This document shows, in pieces, positions 52,865 to 61,757 of a DNA stretch of 64,000 nt (within the stretch, counting starts at the first letter, position 1; each line of letters begins with the position of its first letter). The notes under the pieces were generated by a model that did not search any database, was not told the DNA's origin, and saw only the letters and a list, made by a program, of their open reading frames with translations. The translations under genes were made by a program, and so were the position numbers. The DNA is taken from the NCBI RefSeq assembly GCF_007971525.1, contig NZ_CP042437.1:1426001-1490000 (forward strand). Reading direction: 5' to 3'. The DNA is from Mucilaginibacter ginsenosidivorax (lineage in GTDB: Bacteria; Bacteroidota; Bacteroidia; Sphingobacteriales; Sphingobacteriaceae).

Positions 52865-55306
52865 TTATTTTTGATTGCTGATGGTTAGGGTTGTTTTAAT
52901 ACGGCTTGATTTTTCGGCAGGCGATTGCATAAACAGCAGCTCCTTCAGCTCGCCATTTTGCCAGGTTTTGAGCATATCATCATAGTAGAAACTACCGGGG
53001 TTGCCGCTTTCGCCGCCAGGGAAAATCCCGTAGCCTTTTACCGTTGGCCCCATTTGTACCACCATACGCCATGACGGGCCGTGCCCGTTATTTAAGGCGT
53101 TGATGGTTGATCCGGTTCCGCCCGATTCAAAATTGCCCGAGCCTAAAGCTTCCTGGTTGGTAAGATGGGCAACCTCCATTTTTTTAACCATACCCCATTG
53201 CCAGGCCTTACCGGGCTGGCCGTATTTGTGTACCATATCATCAACTATGTTGGTAAATGCCGCATTTATAATCTCGGTACAGGTTTCTTTAACCGGCGTG
53301 CGGGTATCATCAAACCATTTTGAATTGGGTTCTTTGGCTATCAGCTTTTCGGTACGGTCCATTGATGGGTAATTGTCCCGCAGGTTTTTAGCGGCAAAAT
53401 CATCACTCCATATCATATCATATATTTTAAGCCACCACGCATTAAAAATGCTTGCTCCTACCGAATTTATCGCGAAGTTTTTATCCCAGTTTTTTAACGT
53501 GTTATAAGCTACAGTTTGGGTTTTATCCAGCTTGCTGGCATCAAGGTATTTGAGCAGCACAGGCATCATATCCTGCGCGCGAATGCTGTATACATCCGTC
53601 TGTAATATCCGCATACTATCTACGGTAGCGTTGTGCATCACGCTAAGCCTGTCATTAATGCGCTTACCACGCTGGTATGGGGCAAACTGCCAGTTAATAT
53701 AGTAAGGGTAGGTTTGATCTGTTGATGATTGGTTGGCCGAACTTACAAAACCCCGCGGCGGATTTTTAACCGTTGGGTTTTGATCGAACGGAATCCAGCC
53801 GTGCCAGTCGTCGGCAGGGTCGGTGCCGTCCAGTATAAACTTGCCCTGGTCTTTATATTTCAATGGGAATTTACCGTTGGGGGTTATAGCTATGTCTTTA
53901 TCGCGGCTGGCAAATACAAAGTTTGATGCCGGGGCATTAAAATAAGTAAGCGCCTTGCGGTAATCATCGTAGTTTTTACCGTGGTTCAGGATGTACATGG
54001 TCATCAACTCGTTTGATCTGTCGTGCGCTATCCATCGCAAGGCATCGCCAATGGGCACAAAACCGGGGGTATGCTCGGTGGTTTTACTTTTATCTTCATA
54101 AACTACCGGCCCATGATGGGTGTAAATAACGGTATCAATTAAAGGCTTTTGGCCGCGGATATTAATCACCTCTACCCTGCGTGTAGTTTTATTCCACCGG
54201 TTATTGTACCAGTACTCGTTCTTTTTATCATCTTTAAATTTAACCTGGTACCAGTCCAGCACATCGGCATCTACGTTGGTAATACCCCAGCTAATGTTGT
54301 TGTTAAAACCCAATATGATACTGGGCGCCCCCGGCAAACTTACCCCATATACATTTACCCCCGGCGCCGAAAGCTGCAGCTGGAACCAGATGGATGGATA
54401 GGTTAAATTTAAATGCGGGTCATTGGCCAAAATAGGGTAACCATTAGCGGTTTTGCTGCCTGCAACTGCCCAGTTATTGCTGCCAATACCTTCCTCTTTC
54501 ACCACGCGCTTGGCGCTATCATTCATAGCCGCCAAAAAGCTGCCGGATGGCTTGGGGATAGGCAGCGGCTTAAAGTTCCATTTGGTGCCTGCAGGAATAA
54601 TAGGATCTTCGCGCATAGGATAATCCGGGAACAGGTCGTTAGTAGCATTGGCGCCAAACTTTTTAAGCACATTACTCATGGCAAACTCGTTGGAGCCACC
54701 TGCCAGCGTCTCGGACATTAGCTTCAGTAAAAAGGCGCAATTAATGGGTTTAAAGTCTTCAGGGGCGTAATCCAATAGTTTAAACTCCAGCGGATATTCG
54801 CGCGGGCCAAGCTGGTGTATGTAGGCGTTAATGCCATCGGTATACGCCAAAATCATTTCGCGGATGGGTTTGGCGGCCATCATTTCTTTCAAAGAGTTTT
54901 CGGCACCGTAAACCATCCCCATGCGGCGGTGGTAGCGATCAATCTCCAAAGCCTGCGGGCCTGCGATTTCGGCAAGCCTGCCTGCGGCGCTCCGGGTTTG
55001 TATATCCAATTGCCAAAGGCGCTCCGTTGCCGTTACATAACCCTGGGCATAGTACAAATCATGTTCGTTATCAGCAAATATGTGGGGGATTCGGTTTTCA
55101 TCGTACTTAATAATAACCTTGCCGGTTAGCCCGGTAAGGTTTAATGTACGCGATGCTAAAATATGTTTACTCTCGGCATTTTGCCAAAAACCGTCTGCCG
55201 GGCTTAAAAACTTACCCACCGGTGGCACCGGGCCGTGTTTGGTTTGCAATAACCAGATAAGGGCAAGGGTAAAGGCTATGGAAAAAAACGCTTTTATAAA
55301 TTTCAT
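52865..55306 (-). CDS. Penicillin acylase-family Ntn hydrolase
   Basis: 813 residues, exported or membrane-anchored by an N-terminal hydrophobic helix (FFSIAFTLALIWLL). Penicillin amidase layout: an alpha-chain part with PRIFADNEHDLYYAQGYVTA-type motif (IPHIFADNEHDLYYAQGYVT), then the processing site where the beta chain begins at the catalytic Ser of GSNNWAVAGSKTANGYPILA, followed by NDPHLNLTYPSIWFQLQL. Family members cleave amides such as acyl-homoserine lactones or beta-lactam side chains; the substrate here is unknown. First gene of a likely three-gene operon. Confidence 0.9.
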   Translation of the reverse strand: MKFIKAFFSIAFTLALIWLLQTKHGPVPPVGKFLSPADGFWQNAESKHILASRTLNLTGLTGKVIIKYDENRIPHIFADNEHDLYYAQGYVTATERLWQLDIQTRSAAGRLAEIAGPQALEIDRYHRRMGMVYGAENSLKEMMAAKPIREMILAYTDGINAYIHQLGPREYPLEFKLLDYAPEDFKPINCAFLLKLMSETLAGGSNEFAMSNVLKKFGANATNDLFPDYPMREDPIIPAGTKWNFKPLPIPKPSGSFLAAMNDSAKRVVKEEGIGSNNWAVAGSKTANGYPILANDPHLNLTYPSIWFQLQLSAPGVNVYGVSLPGAPSIILGFNNNISWGITNVDADVLDWYQVKFKDDKKNEYWYNNRWNKTTRRVEVINIRGQKPLIDTVIYTHHGPVVYEDKSKTTEHTPGFVPIGDALRWIAHDRSNELMTMYILNHGKNYDDYRKALTYFNAPASNFVFASRDKDIAITPNGKFPLKYKDQGKFILDGTDPADDWHGWIPFDQNPTVKNPPRGFVSSANQSSTDQTYPYYINWQFAPYQRGKRINDRLSVMHNATVDSMRILQTDVYSIRAQDMMPVLLKYLDASKLDKTQTVAYNTLKNWDKNFAINSVGASIFNAWWLKIYDMIWSDDFAAKNLRDNYPSMDRTEKLIAKEPNSKWFDDTRTPVKETCTEIINAAFTNIVDDMVHKYGQPGKAWQWGMVKKMEVAHLTNQEALGSGNFESGGTGSTINALNNGHGPSWRMVVQMGPTVKGYGIFPGGESGNPGSFYYDDMLKTWQNGELKELLFMQSPAEKSSRIKTTLTISNQK

Positions 55307-55345
55307 CAGTCAAATGAGGGGGATATCGACTATAAAGTTAAGGTT

Positions 55346-55915
55346 TTAATACGCTTCTTCAAGCTTTGGCCTACGCTTGCGGTAATGTTTTTTTGGTTTT
55401 TGCTGCAGGCTGTCGGGTTGGGTTGTCAGAGCACCCGCTTTTTTCTCGCGCCTGTACTCCCATGGAGGTGTCGGGTTGCCATCGGCCCAAAGGCCCAGCC
55501 TTCTTTGGCGGGCTTCCTGTTCATATCCGGCCAGTTGGGCGCTTTGCGAATATTGTTTGTATTGCCATGCGTAACCGCTTTTTACCAACTGGTAATTTAC
55601 ATTGGTGCCGTCCTCTAAAATAACCAGGGCTACCGTGCGGCCGTAACGGTCATGCACGTTACCTACCAGCTTTACGTACTTGCCAAAGCACAAATCCGAA
55701 GTGAACTTTTTAGCTGCCTGACCAAAGGCCTGTGTTTTTTCGGGGCAATCTACTTCGGCCAGCCTTACAGTCACTTGCTGGTTATCGCTGCTAAGCAGGC
55801 CAATGGTATCGCCATCTTTAATTTTTACCACTTTATACAGGAATTCTGGCTTGGGGTTACAGCTCCAGAGCAAGAGCAAAATGACAAGGAATAGCGAGGA
55901 ATATTTTTTGAACAT
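55346..55915 (-). CDS. Thermonuclease (SNase)-family lipoprotein
   Basis: 189 residues with a lipoprotein signal (lipobox LLLWSC). The SNase OB-fold domain has the catalytic set: KIKDGDTIGLL (Asp), VRLAEVDCPE (Arg and Glu) and HDRYGRTVA (Arg). The C-terminal tail is basic (KKHYRKRRPKL). A calcium-dependent nuclease anchored in the periplasm or at the surface, possibly for nucleotide scavenging. Confidence 0.9.
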   Translation of the reverse strand: MFKKYSSLFLVILLLLWSCNPKPEFLYKVVKIKDGDTIGLLSSDNQQVTVRLAEVDCPEKTQAFGQAAKKFTSDLCFGKYVKLVGNVHDRYGRTVALVILEDGTNVNYQLVKSGYAWQYKQYSQSAQLAGYEQEARQRRLGLWADGNPTPPWEYRREKKAGALTTQPDSLQQKPKKHYRKRRPKLEEAY

Positions 55916-55920
55916 GAAAA

Positions 55921-55962
55921 TTGGATGTGCAGATTTCAGATGTGCAAATATGCAGATGATGA
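55921..55962. repeat. GGATGTGCAGATTT-family repeat, copy 2
   Basis: TGGATGTGCAGATTTCAGAT then GTGCAAATATGCAGATGATG; matches 17524-17563 with small rearrangements. Confidence 0.55.
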
Positions 55963-55993
55963 GCGTATTTTTGTACTGATTTTGATTTTTTGC

Positions 55994-56068
55994 CAGAGCC
56001 GGAATTCATCGAATTTAGGAATTTTTAGAATTCTGCTAATTCATTAATTCTATAAATTCCGGTTCAGA
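55994..56068. repeat. GGAATTC/GAATT palindromic repeat
   Basis: CCGGAATTCATCGAATTTAG then GAATTTTTAGAATTC on the left is answered by AATTCATTAATTCTATAAAT then TCCGG on the right; an imperfect hairpin between divergent genes, related to the palindrome at 43433-43524. Confidence 0.6.
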
Positions 56069-56123
56069 AACATCTGAATTTGATCGGATAACTACGTTCT
56101 TGTGAAGGTGATCTTTTATCGGT

Positions 56124-56155
56124 TTTGAATTTAACCATAATTAACTATATCTTTA
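56124..56155 (+). promoter_or_regulatory. Promoter of the DUF6624 gene
   Basis: TTTG (56124-56127), 20 bp, TATCTTTA (56148-56155; one mismatch to TAnnTTTG). It ends 6 bp before the ATG at 56162, so the leader would be very short or absent. Confidence 0.5.
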
Positions 56156-56161
56156 GTTAAT

Positions 56162-56755
56162 ATGAAAACATTAACCTTTTTACTCCTAATTTTTGGATGC
56201 TTTGGCCTTCCGCCATCAGCCCAAACCAGCAAATTAAACCCGGCGTTAATCAAAAAAATTGATTCGATGTTTAAAGACGACCAATTTTGGCGGATAGAAG
56301 ATCAAAAACTACAGCGCAATCAAAAATCGGTTTACAGCGCCGAAACTATCCAGCAAAAATGGGCCGAAGCCGACAGTATTAATGAGATTAAAGCAAAGCT
56401 CATCATTAAAAAATATGGGTTTCCCGGTTACGACCAGGTTGGCGAAACAAGCAACGATTTTTGGGCGATAGTGCAGCATTGTGATGATGATATTGCCTTC
56501 CAGGAAATGGTACTGGCACTGTTAAAAAAAGAAGTGGATAAAAACAATGCCAGCAAAACCAATTACGCGTTGCTAACCGACAGGGTATTGGTAGGCAAAA
56601 ATCAAAAACAAATTTACGGTACCCAAATAAAGCGCGACCCTAAAACCGGCAAATGGGCGCCCTTCCCGTTAAAGTACCCTAAACTGGTTAATAAGCTCAG
56701 GAAGCAAATGGATTTAGGCCCGCTGGCCGATTATGTAAAGCAGTTTAACAGGTGA
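56162..56755 (+). CDS. DUF6624-family exported protein
   Basis: 197 residues with a signal peptide (MKTLTFLLLIFGCFGLPPSA then Q). The body carries the features I associate with DUF6624: KIKAKLIIKKYGFPGYDQVG-like block (NEIKAKLIIKKYGFPGYDQV), FWAIVQHCDDDIAFQEMVL and YALLTDRVLVGKNQKQIYGT. His and Asp in the QHCDDD block are candidates for a metal site. Function unknown. Confidence 0.75.
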   Translation: MKTLTFLLLIFGCFGLPPSAQTSKLNPALIKKIDSMFKDDQFWRIEDQKLQRNQKSVYSAETIQQKWAEADSINEIKAKLIIKKYGFPGYDQVGETSNDFWAIVQHCDDDIAFQEMVLALLKKEVDKNNASKTNYALLTDRVLVGKNQKQIYGTQIKRDPKTGKWAPFPLKYPKLVNKLRKQMDLGPLADYVKQFNR

Positions 56756-56800
56756 TAATTCTAACAATTAACAAAATTTGCCTAACTTATCTGCTATTTT

Positions 56801-56930
56801 ACCAATGAACCAATGAACCAATGAACCAATGAACCAATGAACCAATGAACCAATGAACCAATGAACCAATGAACCAATGAACCAATGAACCAATGAACCA
56901 ATGAACCATTGAACCATTGAACCAATGAAT
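56801..56930. repeat. Octamer tandem repeat (ACCAATGA)16
   Basis: Sixteen head-to-tail copies of ACCAATGA, two of them changed to ACCATTGA near the right end, followed by AT. It lies 85 bp upstream of the histidine kinase start. The run is long and almost perfect, so its copy number is expected to vary by slippage. Confidence 0.95.
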
Positions 56931-57015
56931 AATTTCTAAAACAATTTCACAGTTAATATCATTTTAATATCTGCTATTCGTTTAGTAATCTTGTATACAT
57001 CTTTCTATAGCTTAA

Positions 57016-59952
57016 ATGGCTTTAAAACACAGTTCTGCATTACCCCCGGAAATGTTAAGGGTTTTTGAGACCTTGCCTCAGCCCTACCTCATACTCTCGC
57101 CCGCACTTTATATGCTTACTGCCAGCAATGTTTATTTGCAGCTTACCAACAAAACCCGCGTTGGAATTGAAGAGCAGTATCTTTTTGATGTATTCCCCAA
57201 AATTCCGGATTGGTCATCAGAAGAAGGCGGAATTGCCCTTTCGCTGAGTAAAGTATTGGAAACCCTGCAGCCACATCAGTTGCCCGTGATGCGGTTTGAT
57301 ATACCGGTCTTTGATGATCAGCAACGGTTAGAAGAGCGCTATTGGAAAACCTCGCATACCCCGGTTTTGGATGCCGAGGGCGAAATTTGTTACATCATTC
57401 ATCATACCGAAGACGTTACCCGGCAGGTGCTTGCCGAACGTGCTTTAAAAGACAGCCTGGATAAAGAAACCCAGGCGGCCGCCACAGCCGAAAGACTACG
57501 CAGGCAAATTGAAAAACTTTTTGCGGAAATTCCGGCCCAGATTGCGATAGTTACAGGGCCCGATATGGTGTACGAATTTATAAACCCGCGCTATAAAACA
57601 GAACTTTTTCCTAATCGGGAAGTGTTGGGCAAGCCTTTGTTATATGCCCTGCCCGAGGTAGCCGGTCAGCCAATTTGGGATATCCTGCAACATGTGTACA
57701 AAACCGGCGAAACCATTGCAGGCAACGAGATCAACATCCCGCTGGCCGATGAGCCGGGCGGCCCCGTTAAAGAACATTATTTTAACTACGTGTACCAGGC
57801 CGTGCGCAATGACGATGGTGAAATAACATCGGTTTTAAGTTTTAAATATGAGATAACCGACCTTGTTTTGGCCCAAAAGCGCCTGGAGCAAAACGAGGCA
57901 GAGCTATTGGCTTTAAACTATGGTTTGGCCAACGCCCATGAAGAAGTACAGGCCAGTAATGAGGAGCTGCAATCGGCAAATGAAGAGTTGCATACCACCA
58001 ACGAAGAACTTTTCAGGGCGCAGCAAAATATCCAGCTGCTGAATGATGAACTGGAAGAAAGGGTTCAGCAACGTAATATAGAACTGTTTAACGCCCAGGC
58101 CGAGGCCGCCCGGGAGCGCGACAGGCTAAAACGTTTTTTTATGCAGGTGCCAACCGGAATTTGCGTGCTTGACGGCCCCGAAATGGTATTTGAACTGGTA
58201 AACCCTTCCTATCAACAACTTTTCCCCGGGCGGGATATATTAAGAAAACCCATTAAAGAAGCACTGCCGGAGTTGAACGGAACTCCGATTATTGATATAT
58301 TAAAAAGCGTGTATTACACCGGCAATACCTTTGAAGGCAAAGAGCTTTTGGTACCCCTGGCACGCAAGGCAGGCGGCACCATTGAAGACCGTTATTTTAA
58401 TTTTATCTACCAGGCCCGGTATGATGCCGAAGGCGTTGTTGACGGCATTTTGGTTTTTGTTTTTGAGCTGACTGAAACCGTACTTACCCGCCAAAAAGAG
58501 AAAGAAAACGAGCAGCGTTTTCGCTTTTTACTTAACGCCATGCCACAACAGGTTTGGACAGCCCGCCCCGATGGCTCATTGGATTATGTAAACGAAGTAG
58601 TTTGCGACGATTTTGGCCAAAGTATGGACCAAATATTGGGCCGCAGCCTGCAAGAGTTTATCCACCCCGACGACAGGCAGCTTAGCTCCAAAAGATGGAA
58701 GGCCGCGCTACAGAGCGGCACAGAATTTATGGTGGAGTTTCGCCTCAAATTTCACGATGAGCAGTACGTTTGGCATTTGGCCCGGGCGCTCCCGCTGGTG
58801 GAGAACGGGCAGATCAGGTTGTGGCTGGGTACAAATACCAATATCGAAATTCAAAAAAATAACGAACAAAAGAAGGATGAATTCCTGTCTATCGCCAGCC
58901 ACGAGCTAAAAACGCCGCTAACCAGCATCAAAGCATTTAACCAGTTAATGCAGCGTACGGCAGATCCGCAGAAGCTTGGCAACTTTGTTCAAAAATCGGC
59001 CTCGCATGTGTTGCGACTGGAAAAGCTGATTAATGACCTGTTGGATGTAACCCGCATTAACGCTGGCAAAATTGAGTATACCATGGAGCCTTTCAACTTC
59101 CTGGAGATGCTTAAAGATAGCATCGAGAGCGTGCAGCAGGCTACCACATCGCACCGGATCATACTTGAAAAAGCAGATGATGTAACTTATACCGGCGACC
59201 GTTTCCGGCTGGAACAGGTAGTAAATAATTTACTCAGCAACGCCATCAAATATTCGCCCGAAGGCGAAAAGGTATTGGTTAATTGCAGCGTACATGCCGA
59301 TGGCAGCATCATAGTTTCGGTAGAGGATTTTGGCATCGGCATCGAAGAAAAGAACCTGATGCGGCTGTTTGACCGTTACTACCGGGTTGATAACACCGCT
59401 ATGCGGTTTGAGGGGCTTGGCCTTGGCCTGTTTATATCGGCCGAGATATTAAAAAGGCATAATGGCAGCTTTTGGATTGAAAGCACACCGGGTAAAGGCT
59501 CAACTTTCTTTTTCAGGCTGATACCCGAAACACTTACTAAAACCGTACCCATTGCAGATAGCGATACCCATTACCAGGATGATACCATTACCATCAAATT
59601 AAACCAGCAGCACAAGCGCCTTGATGTTGATTGGATAGGGTTTCAAAACCTCGAATCGGTACAGCATGGCTGTTTAAAAATGCAGGATATGCTTATTAAA
59701 AACAACGTAAGCAAGGTGCTTAACAGTAACATTCATGTTTTGGGTAATTGGTCGGAAGCATCTGACTGGGGTAATACCGAATGGTTCCCTGACATGGAGA
59801 AAGCCGGATTGCGATACTTTGCCTGGGTACACTCGCCAAGTGTTTTCAGCCAGCTATCTGCCCGAAAAAGCATTTACACATTAAAAGGCAAATTGGCGAT
59901 TGAGTTTTTTACAGATATTAAATCGGCAGAGGAATGGATAGAAAGTAAGTAG
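57016..59952 (+). CDS. Multi-PAS sensor histidine kinase with a C-terminal STAS/SEC14-like domain
   Basis: 978 residues, no membrane segment, so cytoplasmic. In order: four PAS domains (about 10-140, 165-290, 365-490 and 500-620) with a coiled coil at about 290-350 (ANAHEEVQASNEELQSANEE); HisKA with His629 in FLSIASHELKTPLTSIKAFN; HATPase_c with VVNNLLSNAIKYS, VEDFGIGIEEKN and GLGLGLFIS; and an unusual last ~110 residues (LDVDWIGFQNLESVQHGCLK ... KAGLRYFAWVHSPSVFSQLS ... TDIKSAEEWIESK) that look like a stand-alone STAS/SEC14-like domain. No response regulator is adjacent. A 16-copy octamer repeat lies upstream. Confidence 0.93.
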   Translation: MALKHSSALPPEMLRVFETLPQPYLILSPALYMLTASNVYLQLTNKTRVGIEEQYLFDVFPKIPDWSSEEGGIALSLSKVLETLQPHQLPVMRFDIPVFDDQQRLEERYWKTSHTPVLDAEGEICYIIHHTEDVTRQVLAERALKDSLDKETQAAATAERLRRQIEKLFAEIPAQIAIVTGPDMVYEFINPRYKTELFPNREVLGKPLLYALPEVAGQPIWDILQHVYKTGETIAGNEINIPLADEPGGPVKEHYFNYVYQAVRNDDGEITSVLSFKYEITDLVLAQKRLEQNEAELLALNYGLANAHEEVQASNEELQSANEELHTTNEELFRAQQNIQLLNDELEERVQQRNIELFNAQAEAARERDRLKRFFMQVPTGICVLDGPEMVFELVNPSYQQLFPGRDILRKPIKEALPELNGTPIIDILKSVYYTGNTFEGKELLVPLARKAGGTIEDRYFNFIYQARYDAEGVVDGILVFVFELTETVLTRQKEKENEQRFRFLLNAMPQQVWTARPDGSLDYVNEVVCDDFGQSMDQILGRSLQEFIHPDDRQLSSKRWKAALQSGTEFMVEFRLKFHDEQYVWHLARALPLVENGQIRLWLGTNTNIEIQKNNEQKKDEFLSIASHELKTPLTSIKAFNQLMQRTADPQKLGNFVQKSASHVLRLEKLINDLLDVTRINAGKIEYTMEPFNFLEMLKDSIESVQQATTSHRIILEKADDVTYTGDRFRLEQVVNNLLSNAIKYSPEGEKVLVNCSVHADGSIIVSVEDFGIGIEEKNLMRLFDRYYRVDNTAMRFEGLGLGLFISAEILKRHNGSFWIESTPGKGSTFFFRLIPETLTKTVPIADSDTHYQDDTITIKLNQQHKRLDVDWIGFQNLESVQHGCLKMQDMLIKNNVSKVLNSNIHVLGNWSEASDWGNTEWFPDMEKAGLRYFAWVHSPSVFSQLSARKSIYTLKGKLAIEFFTDIKSAEEWIESK

Positions 59953-59957
59953 TGTTA

Positions 59958-60036
59958 ACTCTGGAGTCTTAAGTCTTGAGTTCTAAGTCAGAAAAAAAAC
60001 TCCGGCTTAGGACTTAAGACTCCAGACTAAAGACTT
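59958..60036. repeat. Palindromic AAGTCTTAAGTTCTAAGTC-family element, copy 3
   Basis: CTGGAGTCTTAAGTC (59961-59975) is the exact reverse complement of 60011-60025; the centre is GAAAAAAAAC. It lies between the convergent histidine kinase and sulfotransferase genes. Confidence 0.85.
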
Positions 60037-60042
60037 CCCCCT

Positions 60043-60870
60043 TCAGAGGCTCATGTAACCCATCAATTCGTCCTGTAATTCTTTTGCCTGGTTTAACAGG
60101 GATTTATTGGTGATGTATGGGTTTATATCAATATCCTGGCCTATCAGGTTCTCCTTAAAAACATCCTTAAATTTTGAATAGGTTAGCGTGAAATTCCATT
60201 TGTTTTGCAGGTGCCCAAAAACGCATGTATCCTCTTTGCTCAACATATCATAATTAACTACAACAAAGGCTTCAGGAGGCAACTTTTTGATGCATGCTAA
60301 AATATCACGGGTATAATTAATCCAAACTTTTAAATAGGCTTCGGTATTTATCCGGTAAAAAGCATTTCTTCTGCGTGCGCGTCTAAAAATCAACCATATT
60401 AACCTCGACAGGTATTTGCGGCCAAGGTATTTTCTGTCAATAATTTTAAACTCCCGCCTTAACAGCGAACTGGTTACAGACCGGTAATCGCGTATAATAA
60501 CCAAATAGCAGGCATCCGGGATAAGTTCCTTATAAACATCAAGAAACATGCAAGTGCGGGGGTCTTTCCATCCCCATTGGTCGTACAGTTGTTGTTTAAC
60601 CCTGATAACACTTTTCATCTTCTCTTTCTCGTAGATAGAGAAAGCATCAACATGCCCGTCTGTTAAGCCGGTTTTGGGCAGGTTATTACTGGCCAGTATC
60701 TCTTCGTGCATTTTTAAAAACTCTACATCTTCAAAATGTCCATCAGGATTCCCCGGCCCGGGTTCAACCAGCTTTTCGCCCAGTTGCATACCACACCTGG
60801 TAAGCCAGTGCGCTATAAGCGAGGTTCCGGAGCGGTGCATGCCGGCTATAATAAGCGTTCGTTTTTGCAT
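60043..60870 (-). CDS. PAPS-dependent sulfotransferase-family protein
   Basis: 275 residues. The 5'-phosphosulfate loop is IIAGMHRSGTSLIAHWLTRC at the N terminus; the 3'-phosphate region is YLVIIRDYRSVTSSLLRREF; and DGHFEDVEFLKMHEEIL and WKDPRTCMFLDVY match bacterial sulfotransferase family members. It moves sulfate from PAPS to an unknown acceptor such as a polysaccharide, lipid or protein. It lies 37 bp downstream of an APS kinase that would supply PAPS, so the two act together. Confidence 0.87.
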   Translation of the reverse strand: MQKRTLIIAGMHRSGTSLIAHWLTRCGMQLGEKLVEPGPGNPDGHFEDVEFLKMHEEILASNNLPKTGLTDGHVDAFSIYEKEKMKSVIRVKQQLYDQWGWKDPRTCMFLDVYKELIPDACYLVIIRDYRSVTSSLLRREFKIIDRKYLGRKYLSRLIWLIFRRARRRNAFYRINTEAYLKVWINYTRDILACIKKLPPEAFVVVNYDMLSKEDTCVFGHLQNKWNFTLTYSKFKDVFKENLIGQDIDINPYITNKSLLNQAKELQDELMGYMSL

Positions 60871-60907
60871 AATGCGTTTGGCAATAAATAGTGGCTACCT
60901 GCAGATT

Positions 60908-61471
60908 TTAACTATTATGGACCACTTTCTTTTCAACCTTATCAGCCGGATGAAGGTTATTCAGGATAAAATAAAGCAAAGAGGAGGTGCTTTGTATTAC
61001 CGTGCATTCGCTGGTATTTATATACAGGTCCGGAGCGTATGGAACATCAAACTGCGCGTTAATACCTGTAAGGTTGCTCAGTTTATCGGGGTGCCCGTCG
61101 GGTAAAAATGCTTTCTTGTAAAGCCCTTTGGTATCGCGGCTAATGAGTTTTTTTACCTGGCAATCAATATGCACAATGTTTACATGTTCATATTTTTCGG
61201 CAAGTTCGCGGCGCATTTCGTCATAAGGGTTAATAGCGCTTACGATAGTAACAATACCGTGAGCCGAGAAGCGGCTGGCAACAAAGCCCAGCCTCCGTAT
61301 ATTTTCACAGCGATCGGCCTTGCTGAAGCCTAAATCGCGGCAAATTTCATTGCGATATTCATCGCCATCAATTATTTCAGTTCTTATTCCCAGTTCGGTT
61401 AATTCATTTGCAACATTTTTAGCTAATGTTGTTTTACCAGCCCCAGACAATCCGCAGAATAGAAGTATCAT
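60908..61471 (-). CDS. cysC: Adenylyl-sulfate (APS) kinase
   Basis: 187 residues. Phosphorylates APS to PAPS. Walker A FCGLSGAGKTTLAKN, the DGD loop EIIDGDEYRNEICRDLGFSK, ADRCENIRRLGFVASRFSAH, and TKGLYKKAF. Length and motifs are those of CysC. Without cysD/cysN nearby, this copy is more likely dedicated to sulfation through the neighbouring sulfotransferase than to sulfate assimilation. Confidence 0.92.
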   Translation of the reverse strand: MILLFCGLSGAGKTTLAKNVANELTELGIRTEIIDGDEYRNEICRDLGFSKADRCENIRRLGFVASRFSAHGIVTIVSAINPYDEMRRELAEKYEHVNIVHIDCQVKKLISRDTKGLYKKAFLPDGHPDKLSNLTGINAQFDVPYAPDLYINTSECTVIQSTSSLLYFILNNLHPADKVEKKVVHNS

Positions 61472-61568
61472 ATTTCAGTAATTTATGTTTTATGATCAGG
61501 CCCAAAAGCACTGCAGGTTGCCTTTGATGAAGTGAACATAATAAATTAAATTACCGGTTAATTTTGTC

Positions 61569-61594
61569 ACAATGTAAATAGTTAATTACATTGT
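61569..61594. repeat. ACAATGTAA hairpin between holA and cysC
   Basis: ACAATGTAA (61569-61577) and TTACATTGT (61586-61594) form a perfect 9-bp inverted repeat around 8 bases in the 286-bp gap upstream of cysC. It could be an operator or a weak terminator. Confidence 0.45.
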
Positions 61595-61757
61595 AACAAG
61601 CACCGTTACGGGGGGAATAAAAAACCCTCAAATAACGTTAAAAGGCGTTTTTGCGTAAAATACCTGCGCTACGGACAAACACAGGCACATGATACACCTA
61701 ACAAAAATGTTACCTGATTGAGATAGTAATACAGCTGATTTTTGAGACGATAATGGC

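Noticed and set aside
53100..55349. Several plus-strand frames antisense to the penicillin acylase gene
   Set aside because: They follow the third-codon GC pattern of the real gene on the other strand and carry no domain.
56801..56930. CRISPR-like array
   Set aside because: It is a simple 8-bp tandem repeat without spacers, and no cas genes are nearby.
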